Shown here one piece after another: positions 45,733-52,542 of a DNA stretch of 64,000 nt (within the stretch, counting starts at the first letter, position 1; each line of letters opens with the position of its first letter). Source of the DNA: Exiguobacterium algae. GTDB lineage: Bacteria; Bacillota; Bacilli; Exiguobacteriales; Exiguobacteriaceae. Position numbers and translations under genes: made by a program. The notes beneath the pieces are model-generated. The model was given only the letters and a program-made list of their open reading frames with translations, did no database searches and was not told the origin of the DNA. The stretch lies in assembly GCF_018617875.1 (NCBI RefSeq), contig NZ_JACSKZ010000002.1:310001-374000 (forward strand), in the 5' to 3' direction.

Positions 45733-45921
45733 TTATTCGTTCTCGATTATGTTAAGTCGATAAATCGTGATGCCGCCATGCTTTGCTTCACCCACGACGC
45801 GTTGGAGCCATTCTTTTTCTATGAGAAGTGTCCGCACGGTCAAAAAATCCTCTTTTGGTACGAGCACTTCCTCCACGTTCTGTTCGAACAATTGATTCAA
45901 CTTTTCAATCCATTCATTCAT
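45733..45921 (-). CDS. Small hypothetical protein, 62 aa
   Basis: A 62-residue soluble protein (MNEWIEKLNQLFEQNVEEVLV...) with a helical first half and a strand-like end ITIYRLNI. I know no family. The ATG at 45921 has AAAGGAGAG upstream, lying inside the end of the 45914 gene (8-base overlap), which makes translational coupling likely. Last gene of the lipid-phosphatase cluster, followed by a terminator. Confidence 0.75.
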   Translation of the reverse strand: MNEWIEKLNQLFEQNVEEVLVPKEDFLTVRTLLIEKEWLQRVVGEAKHGGITIYRLNIIENE

Positions 45922-46450
45922 ACGGACTCTCCTTTCTTACCCCTTGTTCCTTCGCCCATTCAAACAGGCGACGTCCCGAATCAAGTGGCTGTTTTTCATC
46001 ATACAAAGATTCAGGGACAGTCGTACGAGGAGTACAATCGATTGAATCGGCCACTACGACGACATCACCCGTTGAGCCTTCGATATACTCGATTGCGAAG
46101 CGCATCACGTCTTGAGTGGACGTATGACCGCTCTCGATTAGTTTTGTCGAGTATGCCGAGTCTTTCTCATTATCAATCAACAGCGTTTGCCCGCGATCCA
46201 ATAGCGCCATCGACGGCTTTGCATCGACATGAAACACCTCATACGCACGATACGCCGCTTCATCACACGATAAAATCGGTATGAAACGACGTTCGCTCGT
46301 CCATTTCTTTAATTGGAACAGGATTCGCATCGATGTGAACCGCTTCGCACCCTCCGAGTCTTTTTCCACTAAGATCGTAGGGACCGAAGCAGCGTCTGCT
46401 TCCTGTTTGTTCACGAACAACCATTTTTCTACATCTACTAAAAGAATCAA
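45914..46450 (-). CDS. Conserved hypothetical protein, 178 aa
   Basis: A 178-residue soluble acidic protein of unknown function (begins ILLVDVEKWLFVNKQEADAA, later VVVVADSIDCTPRTTVPESLYDEK). It has a possible Rossmann-like first strand but no diagnostic motif. The start is TTG at 46448-46450 with AAGGAGG eight bases upstream; its TTGA overlaps the PAP2 stop codon. The upstream frame to 46510 reads back into the PAP2 gene. Tight coupling in a four-gene cluster with pgpA and PAP2 suggests a shared role, perhaps in membrane lipid work, but this is inference only. Confidence 0.78.
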   Translation of the reverse strand: MILLVDVEKWLFVNKQEADAASVPTILVEKDSEGAKRFTSMRILFQLKKWTSERRFIPILSCDEAAYRAYEVFHVDAKPSMALLDRGQTLLIDNEKDSAYSTKLIESGHTSTQDVMRFAIEYIEGSTGDVVVVADSIDCTPRTTVPESLYDEKQPLDSGRRLFEWAKEQGVRKESPYE

Positions 46451-47034
46451 GCAGACTTCCTCCTTAAAAACCATTCCGAGGCAGCAATGACCGTTAATCC
46501 CACTAGCCATCCTCCGAGCACATCACTAAAGTAGTGAACGTTCAAAATGACACGGCTCATCGAAATAATCAAGACGAACAGTACGAGTAACCCCACCAGG
46601 AGAGGTGAGCTGTTCCGGCGATAAAAAACATAGGCCAACAAGCCGTAAAAAGCGAGCGAGCCCGATGCATGTCCGCTCGGGAAACTATACGTTGTCGCGT
46701 CTAACGACGCATCAATGAGTGGCCGGTCAATTCCATAGAGTATTTTTAAAGTTTGAGTGAGCAGTAACGTGACGACCCCTACAAGAACCAGTCTCCACGC
46801 TTCGACCTTTTCCCCACGCCATATCCAATACAGCATGGCGATAAATGTCAGAACGACCACGACTTGTGCGCTTCCAAGCTCCGTCAAATACGCAAATACC
46901 CGACCCGATAACGGTTGAACGAGTTCATAAACGAATGTGTTCATCGGCGCAACGGCTTCTGATACAACAAATAGAGATAAAATGACATAGGCGATGATTC
47001 CGGTGATTGTCACTGCTCTCGGTGTCGGTTTCAT
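46447..47034 (-). CDS. PAP2-family membrane phosphatase
   Basis: A 195-residue, six-helix membrane phosphatase acting on lipid phosphates such as undecaprenyl pyrophosphate or phosphatidylglycerophosphate, on the outer face. The three-part signature is present: KILYGIDRP (~105-113), SFPSGHASG (~129-137) and SRVILNVHYFSDVLGG (~169-184). Ends in a basic tail FLRRKSA. Its ATG overlaps the pgpA stop by one base. The pairing with pgpA argues for a lipid-phosphate role rather than a sugar phosphatase. Confidence 0.88.
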   Translation of the reverse strand: MKPTPRAVTITGIIAYVILSLFVVSEAVAPMNTFVYELVQPLSGRVFAYLTELGSAQVVVVLTFIAMLYWIWRGEKVEAWRLVLVGVVTLLLTQTLKILYGIDRPLIDASLDATTYSFPSGHASGSLAFYGLLAYVFYRRNSSPLLVGLLVLFVLIISMSRVILNVHYFSDVLGGWLVGLTVIAASEWFLRRKSA

Positions 47035-47579
47035 TAATATAGTCCTTTACGCTCGCGCATTTCTTCTTCGCCAAAGTCCGTCATATCACGAAGACGGTGC
47101 GCAAGACGTCCGGATGCGTTTGCGGCGATGGCACCGACGAGATCATCCATGAAAGTATGAACCTGACCATCGTCCATTTTAGTATCAAGCTGTTTGATAA
47201 TACCGATTTTCGCTTTGTCTAAGTATCCGAATGTCGTGACGGCGATGGACCCGTATGTGTTGACCGCCCCGATCGCAATCGTCTCATCCACCCCGAACAA
47301 ACCTTCGTCTGAGGTAATAATCGACAATAACGGCTCTGAGAGCTGACCCTTTTCAGCCAAAATGTCTAGCTCGGATCCGACGAGAATCGCATGTTGAAGC
47401 TCACGTTTATCAAGAACCGCTTCGACAGAGTCCATACAATCCTTCAATGATAAATGCGGAGAATATGGGGCCTGCATTTGATATACGATTTCACCAATCG
47501 CTTCAATCGTGACACCGCGTTCGAGCAAACGGGCTCGGGCTGCTTCACGAACATCTCTTGAGTGTGGTACATGTTTCAT
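47034..47579 (-). CDS. Phosphatidylglycerophosphatase A-family protein (YutG-like)
   Basis: A 181-residue protein of the PgpA family of soluble phosphatases, like YutG of B. subtilis. It has the helical start SRDVREAARARLLERGVTIEAIGEIVYQMQ, then VGSELD, DEGLFGVDETIAIG and GQVHTFMDDLVGAIAANASGRLAHRL. PgpA converts phosphatidylglycerophosphate to phosphatidylglycerol; the Gram-positive YutG types lack the membrane helices of E. coli PgpA. The ATG at 47577-47579 has no ribosome binding site next to it: a perfect hairpin (47587-47604) lies there instead, and an AAGGGATGTG is further upstream. First gene of the cluster. Confidence 0.83.
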   Translation of the reverse strand: MKHVPHSRDVREAARARLLERGVTIEAIGEIVYQMQAPYSPHLSLKDCMDSVEAVLDKRELQHAILVGSELDILAEKGQLSEPLLSIITSDEGLFGVDETIAIGAVNTYGSIAVTTFGYLDKAKIGIIKQLDTKMDDGQVHTFMDDLVGAIAANASGRLAHRLRDMTDFGEEEMRERKGLY

Positions 47580-47586
47580 CGTTATG

Positions 47587-47640
47587 GCGGGAAATCAATC
47601 CCGCTTCACATCCCTTCGTTTCTGAGAGTCAATCGCTCTC
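47587..47640 (-). promoter_or_regulatory. Structured leader of the pgpA-like gene
   Basis: Two hairpins precede the start codon: GCGGGA/TCCCGC (47587-47604, six bp, six-base loop), seven bases before the ATG, and GAGAG/CTCTC (47624-47640). The only Shine-Dalgarno-like sequence, AAGGGATGTG (47608-47617), lies between them; folding the first hairpin would bring it nearer to the ATG. Confidence 0.4.
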
Positions 47641-47757
47641 ATCATCATATGGCTATTATACTGAAAAATTGAAAAAAAGACGAACCCCCGCTTTGACTTC
47701 CCTTCATAAATCGTTCATCATAAAACTGTAGGTTAAACGACTAAAGGGGGAACTGGA

Positions 47758-48267
47758 ATGAAGATTGGGGTAGTCTTATTTCCATCTAAACAAGTTCAAG
47801 ATTTTGCGAACTCATATCGAAAACGTTATGATACAAAATACGCGCTCATTTCGCCTCACGTCACCATCAAGGAGCGCACGGAAGTTTCCGAAGAGGACTT
47901 GCCGAAAGTGTTAGAGTACCTGCAACAGGTTGCCGAATCGACGAAGCCGATCCAATTGAAAGTCGACGGGGTTCGTTCATTCGCTCCGACAAACAACGTA
48001 TTGTATTTGAAAGTACTTCCGACACGGGAACTGGCGGCATTGCATGACCGGCTCCACGAAGGTCCGCTCGACCAGGCACCAAAATACGAATTTCTCCCTC
48101 ACATCACCATCGGTCAAGATTTGACCGACGCTGAATTGTTCGACGTCCTCGAGCGTCTACGAATGGAGCAAGTTCACTTTGAAGAGACCGTCACGCGCAT
48201 GGCAGTCATGTATGAACTCGAAAACGAAACGTGGAACGTCTATGAGACGTTCCGGTTCCGCGGATAA
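47758..48267 (+). CDS. yjcG: YjcG-type 2H phosphoesterase
   Basis: A 169-residue member of the 2H phosphoesterase (LigT-like) superfamily, with the two HxT/S motifs HVTIKE (~34) and HITIGQ (~116) that supply the catalytic histidines. Matches YjcG of B. subtilis in length and motifs. Substrate unknown; cyclic phosphodiester or RNA ends are typical for the superfamily. ATG after AAGGGGGAAC. It is divergent from the pgpA-like gene and convergent with a small gene; only one base separates the two stop regions. Confidence 0.9.
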   Translation: MKIGVVLFPSKQVQDFANSYRKRYDTKYALISPHVTIKERTEVSEEDLPKVLEYLQQVAESTKPIQLKVDGVRSFAPTNNVLYLKVLPTRELAALHDRLHEGPLDQAPKYEFLPHITIGQDLTDAELFDVLERLRMEQVHFEETVTRMAVMYELENETWNVYETFRFRG

Positions 48268-48268
48268 T

Positions 48269-48457
48269 CTATACGCTCCGGTCAATCAGACGACCGGGGC
48301 TTTTTGCTTGTTCTTCTTCTAACCATTCTTCTTGTCGAGGTCGAATCCGCTGGACACGGTTGATTCGTGTCACAGGTTCGATACTCGCTCGACCGGATGG
48401 TTGCACTTGACGGTTAACGTATTGCACAATCGTAAAATCAATTTGATATGGACCCAT
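48269..48457 (-). CDS. Small hypothetical protein, 62 aa
   Basis: A 62-residue basic protein (MGPYQIDFTIVQYVNRQVQP..., then many Arg and Gln), probably partly disordered. No motif is recognised. The ATG at 48455-48457 follows GAAGGAGG by eight bases; the longer frame runs through the fabI terminator region. It is convergent with the yjcG gene with a 1-bp gap and lies downstream of the fabI terminator. Confidence 0.7.
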   Translation of the reverse strand: MGPYQIDFTIVQYVNRQVQPSGRASIEPVTRINRVQRIRPRQEEWLEEEQAKSPGRLIDRSV

Positions 48458-48505
48458 GACATGACCTCCTTCATAGGTACATACCCGAATCAATGAATCG
48501 ATAAT

Positions 48506-48529
48506 ACAAAAAAGGCGCATTACTGCGCC
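48506..48529 (-). terminator. Terminator of fabI
   Basis: GGCGCA / TGCGCC stem with a four-base loop, then six T on the minus strand. Confidence 0.9.
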
Positions 48530-48540
48530 ATTCCCCAAAC

Positions 48541-49314
48541 TTATAAAATATGATATCCGCTGTCGACATGGATGATTTCACCTGTCACACCGCTGCCCAT
48601 ACCAGACAAAAGGAACAATCCTGTCGAAGCGACTTCTTCCGCCGATACGTTACGTCGAAGCGGCGCCTTTTGCTCGAGCTCAGACAAAATGCTGTTAAAA
48701 TCGCCAACTCCTTTTGCTGAAAGTGTACGGATCGGACCGGCCGAGATTGCGTTAACGCGGACACCATGCGGACCATATTCGTTTGCCAAATACTTCACGC
48801 TTGAATCCAGTGCCGCTTTCGCCACGCCCATCAAGTTATAGTTTGGCACGACTCGCTCACCACCGAGATACGTCAACGTGATGACAGAAGCATCTTTTGC
48901 AAAATAGGGCTTGGCGGCTTTCACGACTGCCGTCAAACTATAAGCAGAGATATCCAACGCCTGTGCGAACTGCGCACGTGTCATTTCTGAGAATTCGCCT
49001 CGTAACGCCTCTTTATCTGCGAAAGCGATGGAATGGGCGATCCCTTGTACTTCTCCAGCTTGATCATGAATGGCGCGGAATGTCGTTTCAATTGCCTCGT
49101 CATTCGTGACGTCGCATTCTAAAAGAAGCGGCTCGCTGTTAAGTTCTGACGCAAGTGCTTCAAGCCCCGACTTGAATCGTTCAGCCGCATACGTCAACAC
49201 GAGTTTTGCACCAGCCTCATCTAATGTTTTGGCGATCGCCCACGCGATTGAACGCTTGTTGGCGATTCCCATGACGACATATGTTTTATTCGTTAATGAT
49301 GGAAAAATGGACAT
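48541..49314 (-). CDS. fabI: Enoyl-ACP reductase (NADH), FabI
   Basis: Last step of the fatty-acid elongation cycle and a triclosan-type drug target; 257 residues, SDR fold. Seen: VMGIANKRSIAWAIAKTL at residues ~13-30, SIAFADKEALRGEF (~92) and the catalytic Tyr and Lys pattern YNLMGVAKAALDSSVKYLANEYG (~155-177), then ISAGPIRTLSAKG. The N-terminal GIANxRSIAW and spacing fit FabI rather than FabL. ATG after AAAGGGGAG. Controlled by a FapR operator at 49330-49346. Confidence 0.96.
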   Translation of the reverse strand: MSIFPSLTNKTYVVMGIANKRSIAWAIAKTLDEAGAKLVLTYAAERFKSGLEALASELNSEPLLLECDVTNDEAIETTFRAIHDQAGEVQGIAHSIAFADKEALRGEFSEMTRAQFAQALDISAYSLTAVVKAAKPYFAKDASVITLTYLGGERVVPNYNLMGVAKAALDSSVKYLANEYGPHGVRVNAISAGPIRTLSAKGVGDFNSILSELEQKAPLRRNVSAEEVASTGLFLLSGMGSGVTGEIIHVDSGYHIL

Positions 49315-49329
49315 CGTAAACTCCCCTTT

Positions 49330-49346
49330 TTAGTACCTGGTTATAA
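49330..49346 (-). promoter_or_regulatory. FapR operator of fabI
   Basis: TTAGTACCTGGTTATAA (read on plus) matches the known FapR consensus TTAGTACCTGRTACTAA at 15 of 17 positions. It lies just after the predicted start point, the usual FapR position. FapR (malonyl-CoA sensing) itself is not encoded here. Confidence 0.8.
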
Positions 49347-49357
49347 TAACTGTTATC

Positions 49358-49386
49358 AGATTACAGAAAGGTTTCTGTTTTGTCAA
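49358..49386 (-). promoter_or_regulatory. fabI promoter
   Basis: Minus strand TTGACA (49381-49386), 17-bp spacer and TAATCT (49358-49363); predicted start near 49351, adjacent to the FapR operator. Confidence 0.7.
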
Positions 49387-49463
49387 CCGCCTCAATACGT
49401 ATTGCGATTTTTTTAAGTTCAGGTAAGATAAAATACGTATAGAAAGGGTGACTCGACTCCATT

Positions 49464-50630
49464 ATGAATCGTATTCAATCATATTTAAAAAGTTTAGACA
49501 CCACGCTTCTGTCCATTGTCTTCATGTTAATGGTCATTAGCCTCGGTGCCATTTATACAGCACAACCGATGCTTCCGGTTCGTTTACAAGGGATCAATTT
49601 TGCTTTCCAGCAAGCGACCTGGTACATGATTGGATTCGTTGCGATGCTCGCCGTCATGACCATCGAGTATGAGCAACTTCGAAAAATCCATTGGTTTTTG
49701 TATGCGCTTGGCCTCATCTTGCTGATCGGACTGATTCCACTTCGTGACACGTCGCTCGTCCCGAACATCAACGGGGCGTATGGCTGGTACAACTTGCCCG
49801 GGATCAGCTTCCAACCTGCCGAGTTCATGAAACTGTTCCTGCTTATTTCATTATCGACGATCATTTATGACCACAATAAACGATATGGAACGTCGCAACT
49901 GGACACGTGGCTCCTCGCAAAGCTCGTCCTTGTGACCTTGCCACCATTGGGACTTGTCGTCACACAGCCTGACTTAGGGATTGGTCTCGTCCTCATCACC
50001 ATGCTTGGTGCCGTCATCATCGTTTCCGGTATCGGGTGGAAGTGGTTACTCAGTCTCTTTGCTGCGGCCGGGGTTGCGATCACAGGATTCATGTATCTGT
50101 TCTTCTTCCAGTTTGAGACATTGTCGAAGATTTTCCCCGGTCATGCCTTGAACCGTTTCCAGGCTTGGATCTATCCGTACGAATATTCAGATGACCTCGC
50201 ATTTCAGCTGATCAAATCACTTCAAGCGATCGGTTCCGGTCAAATGTTCGGTGCCGGATACGGGCAGGGACTTGTTTATTTACCAGAATCGCAGACAGAC
50301 TTCATTTTCGCGGTCATCGCCGAGCATTATGGTTTCATCGGCGCAGCTCTCGTGATCATCGTCTTCTTCTTGTTCTTATACCGGATGATTCACATCGCGC
50401 TAGAATCAAGCAGCCCATTTGGCAGCTATATCGTAACCGGAATCGTCGCCATGTTCACATTCCAAGTATTCCAGAATATCGGGATGACGATCGGCGTCCT
50501 TCCCATCACAGGATTACCTCTCCCGTTCGTCAGTTACGGGGGGACTTCGCTCCTCATGAACATGATTGCCATCGGACTGGTCATGAATGTGGCATCGAAG
50601 TCGAAAACGTATATGTTTGACGACGATTGA
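49464..50630 (+). CDS. rodA: Rod-shape peptidoglycan polymerase RodA-like (SEDS family)
   Basis: A 388-residue membrane glycosyltransferase of about ten helices that builds side-wall peptidoglycan with an elongation PBP. SEDS motifs: GAYGWYNLPGISFQPAEFMK (~98-117), TQPDLGIGLVL with the catalytic Asp (~170-180), YLPESQTDFIFAVIAEHYGF (~270-290) and LPLPFVSYGGTSLLMN (~352-368). Compared with the window's FtsW it has a short tail and LPES in place of LPEP. ATG with AAAGGGTGA at a somewhat long distance (about 12 bases). It is divergent from fabI and has its own terminator. Confidence 0.9.
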   Translation: MNRIQSYLKSLDTTLLSIVFMLMVISLGAIYTAQPMLPVRLQGINFAFQQATWYMIGFVAMLAVMTIEYEQLRKIHWFLYALGLILLIGLIPLRDTSLVPNINGAYGWYNLPGISFQPAEFMKLFLLISLSTIIYDHNKRYGTSQLDTWLLAKLVLVTLPPLGLVVTQPDLGIGLVLITMLGAVIIVSGIGWKWLLSLFAAAGVAITGFMYLFFFQFETLSKIFPGHALNRFQAWIYPYEYSDDLAFQLIKSLQAIGSGQMFGAGYGQGLVYLPESQTDFIFAVIAEHYGFIGAALVIIVFFLFLYRMIHIALESSSPFGSYIVTGIVAMFTFQVFQNIGMTIGVLPITGLPLPFVSYGGTSLLMNMIAIGLVMNVASKSKTYMFDDD

Positions 50631-50651
50631 TGTTTCCCGCTGCGCTATAAA

Positions 50652-50702
50652 CAAAAAGACAGAATGAATGGAGGACACGTCTCCGGTCATTCTGTCTTTT
50701 TG
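50652..50702. terminator. Bidirectional terminator between rodA and the 50722 gene
   Basis: AAAAAGACAGAATGA / TCATTCTGTCTTTTT stem with an inner GGAG/CTCC; T-rich on both strands. Confidence 0.94.
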
Positions 50703-50721
50703 TATGCAACAGTCAAACCGT

Positions 50722-50877
50722 TCATTCGATCGGATGACCTTTCTCTACCCATTCACTTTGATCCTCATCCGCTCTACAGCAGGAACCTTGTGGTCTCTCT
50801 TCAATCTCTTGGATTAATACGTCACAACAATCTTTTTTGGATTGTTTCCCGAGCAGTTGATTAATGAATTTGATCAT
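50722..50877 (-). CDS. Cysteine-rich microprotein of the ArsR-permease operon, 51 aa
   Basis: A 51-residue protein (MIKFINQLLGKQSKKDCCDV...) with two adjacent-cysteine pairs, DCCD at residues 16-19 and SCCRADE at 32-38, in an otherwise acidic, soluble sequence. Vicinal cysteines suggest binding of a thiol-loving metal or metalloid; I do not know a characterised homologue. ATG after AAAGGAGAG. Directly upstream of the ribosome binding site is an exact ATCAA-N6-TTGAT operator (50896-50911). It lies 86 bp downstream of the permease gene on the same strand and ends at the shared terminator with rodA. It is short enough to be missed by length-filtered gene calling. Confidence 0.8.
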   Translation of the reverse strand: MIKFINQLLGKQSKKDCCDVLIQEIEERPQGSCCRADEDQSEWVEKGHPIE

Positions 50878-50895
50878 GTTCACTCTCTCCTTTAA

Positions 50896-50911
50896 ATCAA
50901 ATTTTATTGAT
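50896..50911. promoter_or_regulatory. Operator ATCAA-N6-TTGAT, copy 1
   Basis: Perfect palindromic arms ATCAA and TTGAT, six-base AT-rich spacer, three bases upstream of the ribosome binding site of the 50722 gene. Same element as at 52015, 52037 and 52419. Confidence 0.75.
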
Positions 50912-50963
50912 GAATAGATTAAACGTATTCGTTCGGTACGACGAGCCTATACGTGACAAAGCG

Positions 50964-51827
50964 CTACAATAGGTAAAAGATGATCCCCGAAACCGTCGAC
51001 ATCGATACGACCGATAAGATGAATGCCACAATGAGCTGCTTTTTAAAGATTGATTTCATGAGAACGACTTCTGGCAAGCTCGCCCCTGCCGAACTGATTA
51101 ACATCGCCATGACCGGACCTAATGCCATTCCTTTCATGATCAGGATTTGTGAAATTGGAATCATACTGGATAAACGAATGTACAAAGGTATTCCAATGAC
51201 GGCCGCCACAGGAATAAGCCACCAGGCATCATGACCAAACCATTTCACGATAAATTCAGTGGGGACGAGACCGTGTATAATAGCCCCGATTGCTGCCCCA
51301 ACAACCAAATAAGGATAGACGGTTTTCATCAAGTTCCAGGTCTCTGTCAGCGCGCTTTTCCAATTTACTGAAGTCCTCGATTGATTGAACCCCGTCATCG
51401 ACACGTTTTTCACATATTTCTCGAAACCGAAACGGTTCAGTGTAAACCCAATCATGATAGAAGATACCGCAGTGATTACCGTGTATAAGAATGTCACTTT
51501 CCAACCCATGACGACACCCATCACCGTCAAAATCGTCGGATCGAGGACAGGGGATGAAAAAAGAAAGACCATCACAATTGAAAACGGAATCTTATTTTTT
51601 AACATATTCACCATGATTGGGATGGTTGAACAGGAACAAAACGGCGTGATAAATGCGAAAAGGAGTGCTGCCAGACTGGCCCATATCTTGTTTTTTCCGG
51701 TGAACCGTTTCTCTAACTGTTCATACGGGATGTATCCCTGTAAAACATGAATAACTAGCGAAATCACGACAAATAACACGGTCAGCTCTAGCACGATCAC
51801 TCCAAAACTTTTCAAAACATCAAGCAT
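50964..51827 (-). CDS. Permease of the UPF0718/ArsP_1 (DUF318) family
   Basis: A 287-residue membrane permease with about eight helices and the signature FITPFCSCSTIPI (~62-74), plus repeated glycine-rich segments (GIPLYIRLSSMIPISQ, ALGPVMAMLISSAGASLPEVV). The family contains ArsP, which exports trivalent organoarsenicals, as well as less defined YraQ/YcgR-type permeases. Context argues for a thiol-reactive substrate: an ArsR-family repressor upstream and cysteine-rich microproteins on either side. I start at ATG 51827, nine bases after AGGAGG; the ATG three codons upstream abuts that site. Confidence 0.85.
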   Translation of the reverse strand: MLDVLKSFGVIVLELTVLFVVISLVIHVLQGYIPYEQLEKRFTGKNKIWASLAALLFAFITPFCSCSTIPIMVNMLKNKIPFSIVMVFLFSSPVLDPTILTVMGVVMGWKVTFLYTVITAVSSIMIGFTLNRFGFEKYVKNVSMTGFNQSRTSVNWKSALTETWNLMKTVYPYLVVGAAIGAIIHGLVPTEFIVKWFGHDAWWLIPVAAVIGIPLYIRLSSMIPISQILIMKGMALGPVMAMLISSAGASLPEVVLMKSIFKKQLIVAFILSVVSMSTVSGIIFYLL

Positions 51828-51840
51828 CAGACTCATCCTC

Positions 51841-51996
51841 CTAGACTTCACAAGTACAATGGCAACATGGCAATGACTCAGAATTCCGTTTCGGTTCTTC
51901 AGGCAACACAAAATACTTCCATGCCTCTCTTGAACTGCTTTCCAATTCCTCTTGCTTTAACTGAACGATCATCATTTCTTGCTGGAACGAAAACAT
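51841..51996 (-). CDS. Cysteine-rich microprotein between arsR-type gene and permease, 51 aa
   Basis: A 51-residue soluble protein (MFSFQQEMMIVQLKQEELES...) with a glutamate-rich helix and a C-terminal cysteine cluster PCCHCTCEV (residues 43-51): four cysteines within six positions and one His. This is a credible soft-metal site. ATG after AAGGAGG by six bases. It follows two ATCAA-N6-TTGAT operators and precedes the permease by 13 bases, so the two genes share a message. I know no named family. The related 50722 protein is not obviously homologous in sequence. Confidence 0.8.
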   Translation of the reverse strand: MFSFQQEMMIVQLKQEELESSSREAWKYFVLPEEPKRNSESLPCCHCTCEV

Positions 51997-52014
51997 GACT
52001 TCCCTCCTTATTTA

Positions 52015-52030
52015 ATCAAAAAATATTGAT
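52015..52030. promoter_or_regulatory. Operator ATCAA-N6-TTGAT, copy 2
   Basis: Perfect palindromic arms with an AAAATA spacer, upstream of the 51841 gene and 22 bp from copy 3 (two helical turns). Confidence 0.75.
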
Positions 52031-52036
52031 TTAATA

Positions 52037-52052
52037 ATCAAAAAAAATTGAT
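52037..52052. promoter_or_regulatory. Operator ATCAA-N6-TTGAT, copy 3
   Basis: Perfect arms with an AAAAAA spacer, followed by another ATTGAT half-site (52055-52060). Confidence 0.75.
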
Positions 52053-52072
52053 TAATTGATTTATATTTAGAC

Positions 52073-52402
52073 CTAACAAACATTGTTAGGTCTAAATAAA
52101 CAACATAACTCTGGAGATAAAAGGTGATTCACTTCTTTTTCATTGATCTCATAATAACTCCAAGTTCCTTTTGTCTCTTTGGTAATCAAATCTGCGTTCA
52201 ATAAGATTTTCAAATGATAAGACAACTTAGATTGTGGCATATCAAAAATCTCAGACAGATCACATACATTGATAGGTCCACGACATAGTTGGTTCAGAAT
52301 ATGCAGTCGTTTTTGATCGGCTAACGCTTTGAATTTCGCTTCATAATGAGAAAAAGTACTTTCCAATGAAGCGTCCGGAAGTCGTTCTGATTGAGCATTC
52401 AT
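52073..52402 (-). CDS. ArsR-family metalloregulatory repressor
   Basis: A 109-residue winged-helix repressor. Recognition region PINVCDLSEIFDMPQSKLSYHLKILLNADLI (written ~45-75) has one cysteine (VCDL). The C-terminus holds ELCCLFRPNNVC: two adjacent cysteines plus a third seven residues later. This resembles the three-cysteine As(III) site near the C-terminus of Acidithiobacillus ArsR, which is family knowledge. I start at ATG 52402 after AAAGGAGG; the longer frame to 52423 covers that site. It autoregulates in all likelihood, since operators flank it at 52419 and 52015-52052. Inducer unproven (arsenite, antimonite, other thiophilic metal). Confidence 0.87.
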   Translation of the reverse strand: MNAQSERLPDASLESTFSHYEAKFKALADQKRLHILNQLCRGPINVCDLSEIFDMPQSKLSYHLKILLNADLITKETKGTWSYYEINEKEVNHLLSPELCCLFRPNNVC

Positions 52403-52418
52403 TCGTCCGCCTCCTTTA

Positions 52419-52434
52419 ATCAAATTTTATTGAT
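52419..52434. promoter_or_regulatory. Operator ATCAA-N6-TTGAT, copy 4 (arsR-type gene)
   Basis: Perfect palindromic arms, spacer ATTTTA as in copy 1, just upstream of the repressor's ribosome binding site: expected autoregulatory site. Confidence 0.8.
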
Positions 52435-52483
52435 TAATTGTATTGTAGCGCCTGTCATAAAAAATAACAACTCTTTTAAATCA

Positions 52484-52532
52484 TAAAAATAAAAACGGTG
52501 TAACGTCTCACGACATTACACCTTGCACCGTT
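52484..52532 (-). terminator. Terminator of the relQ-nadK-rluD operon
   Basis: AACGGTG / CACCGTT outer arms with an inner GGTGTAA.GTC / GAC.TTACACC stem; T-rich minus-strand tail TTTTTATTTTT. Confidence 0.88.
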
Positions 52533-52542
52533 CATGTAGGTT

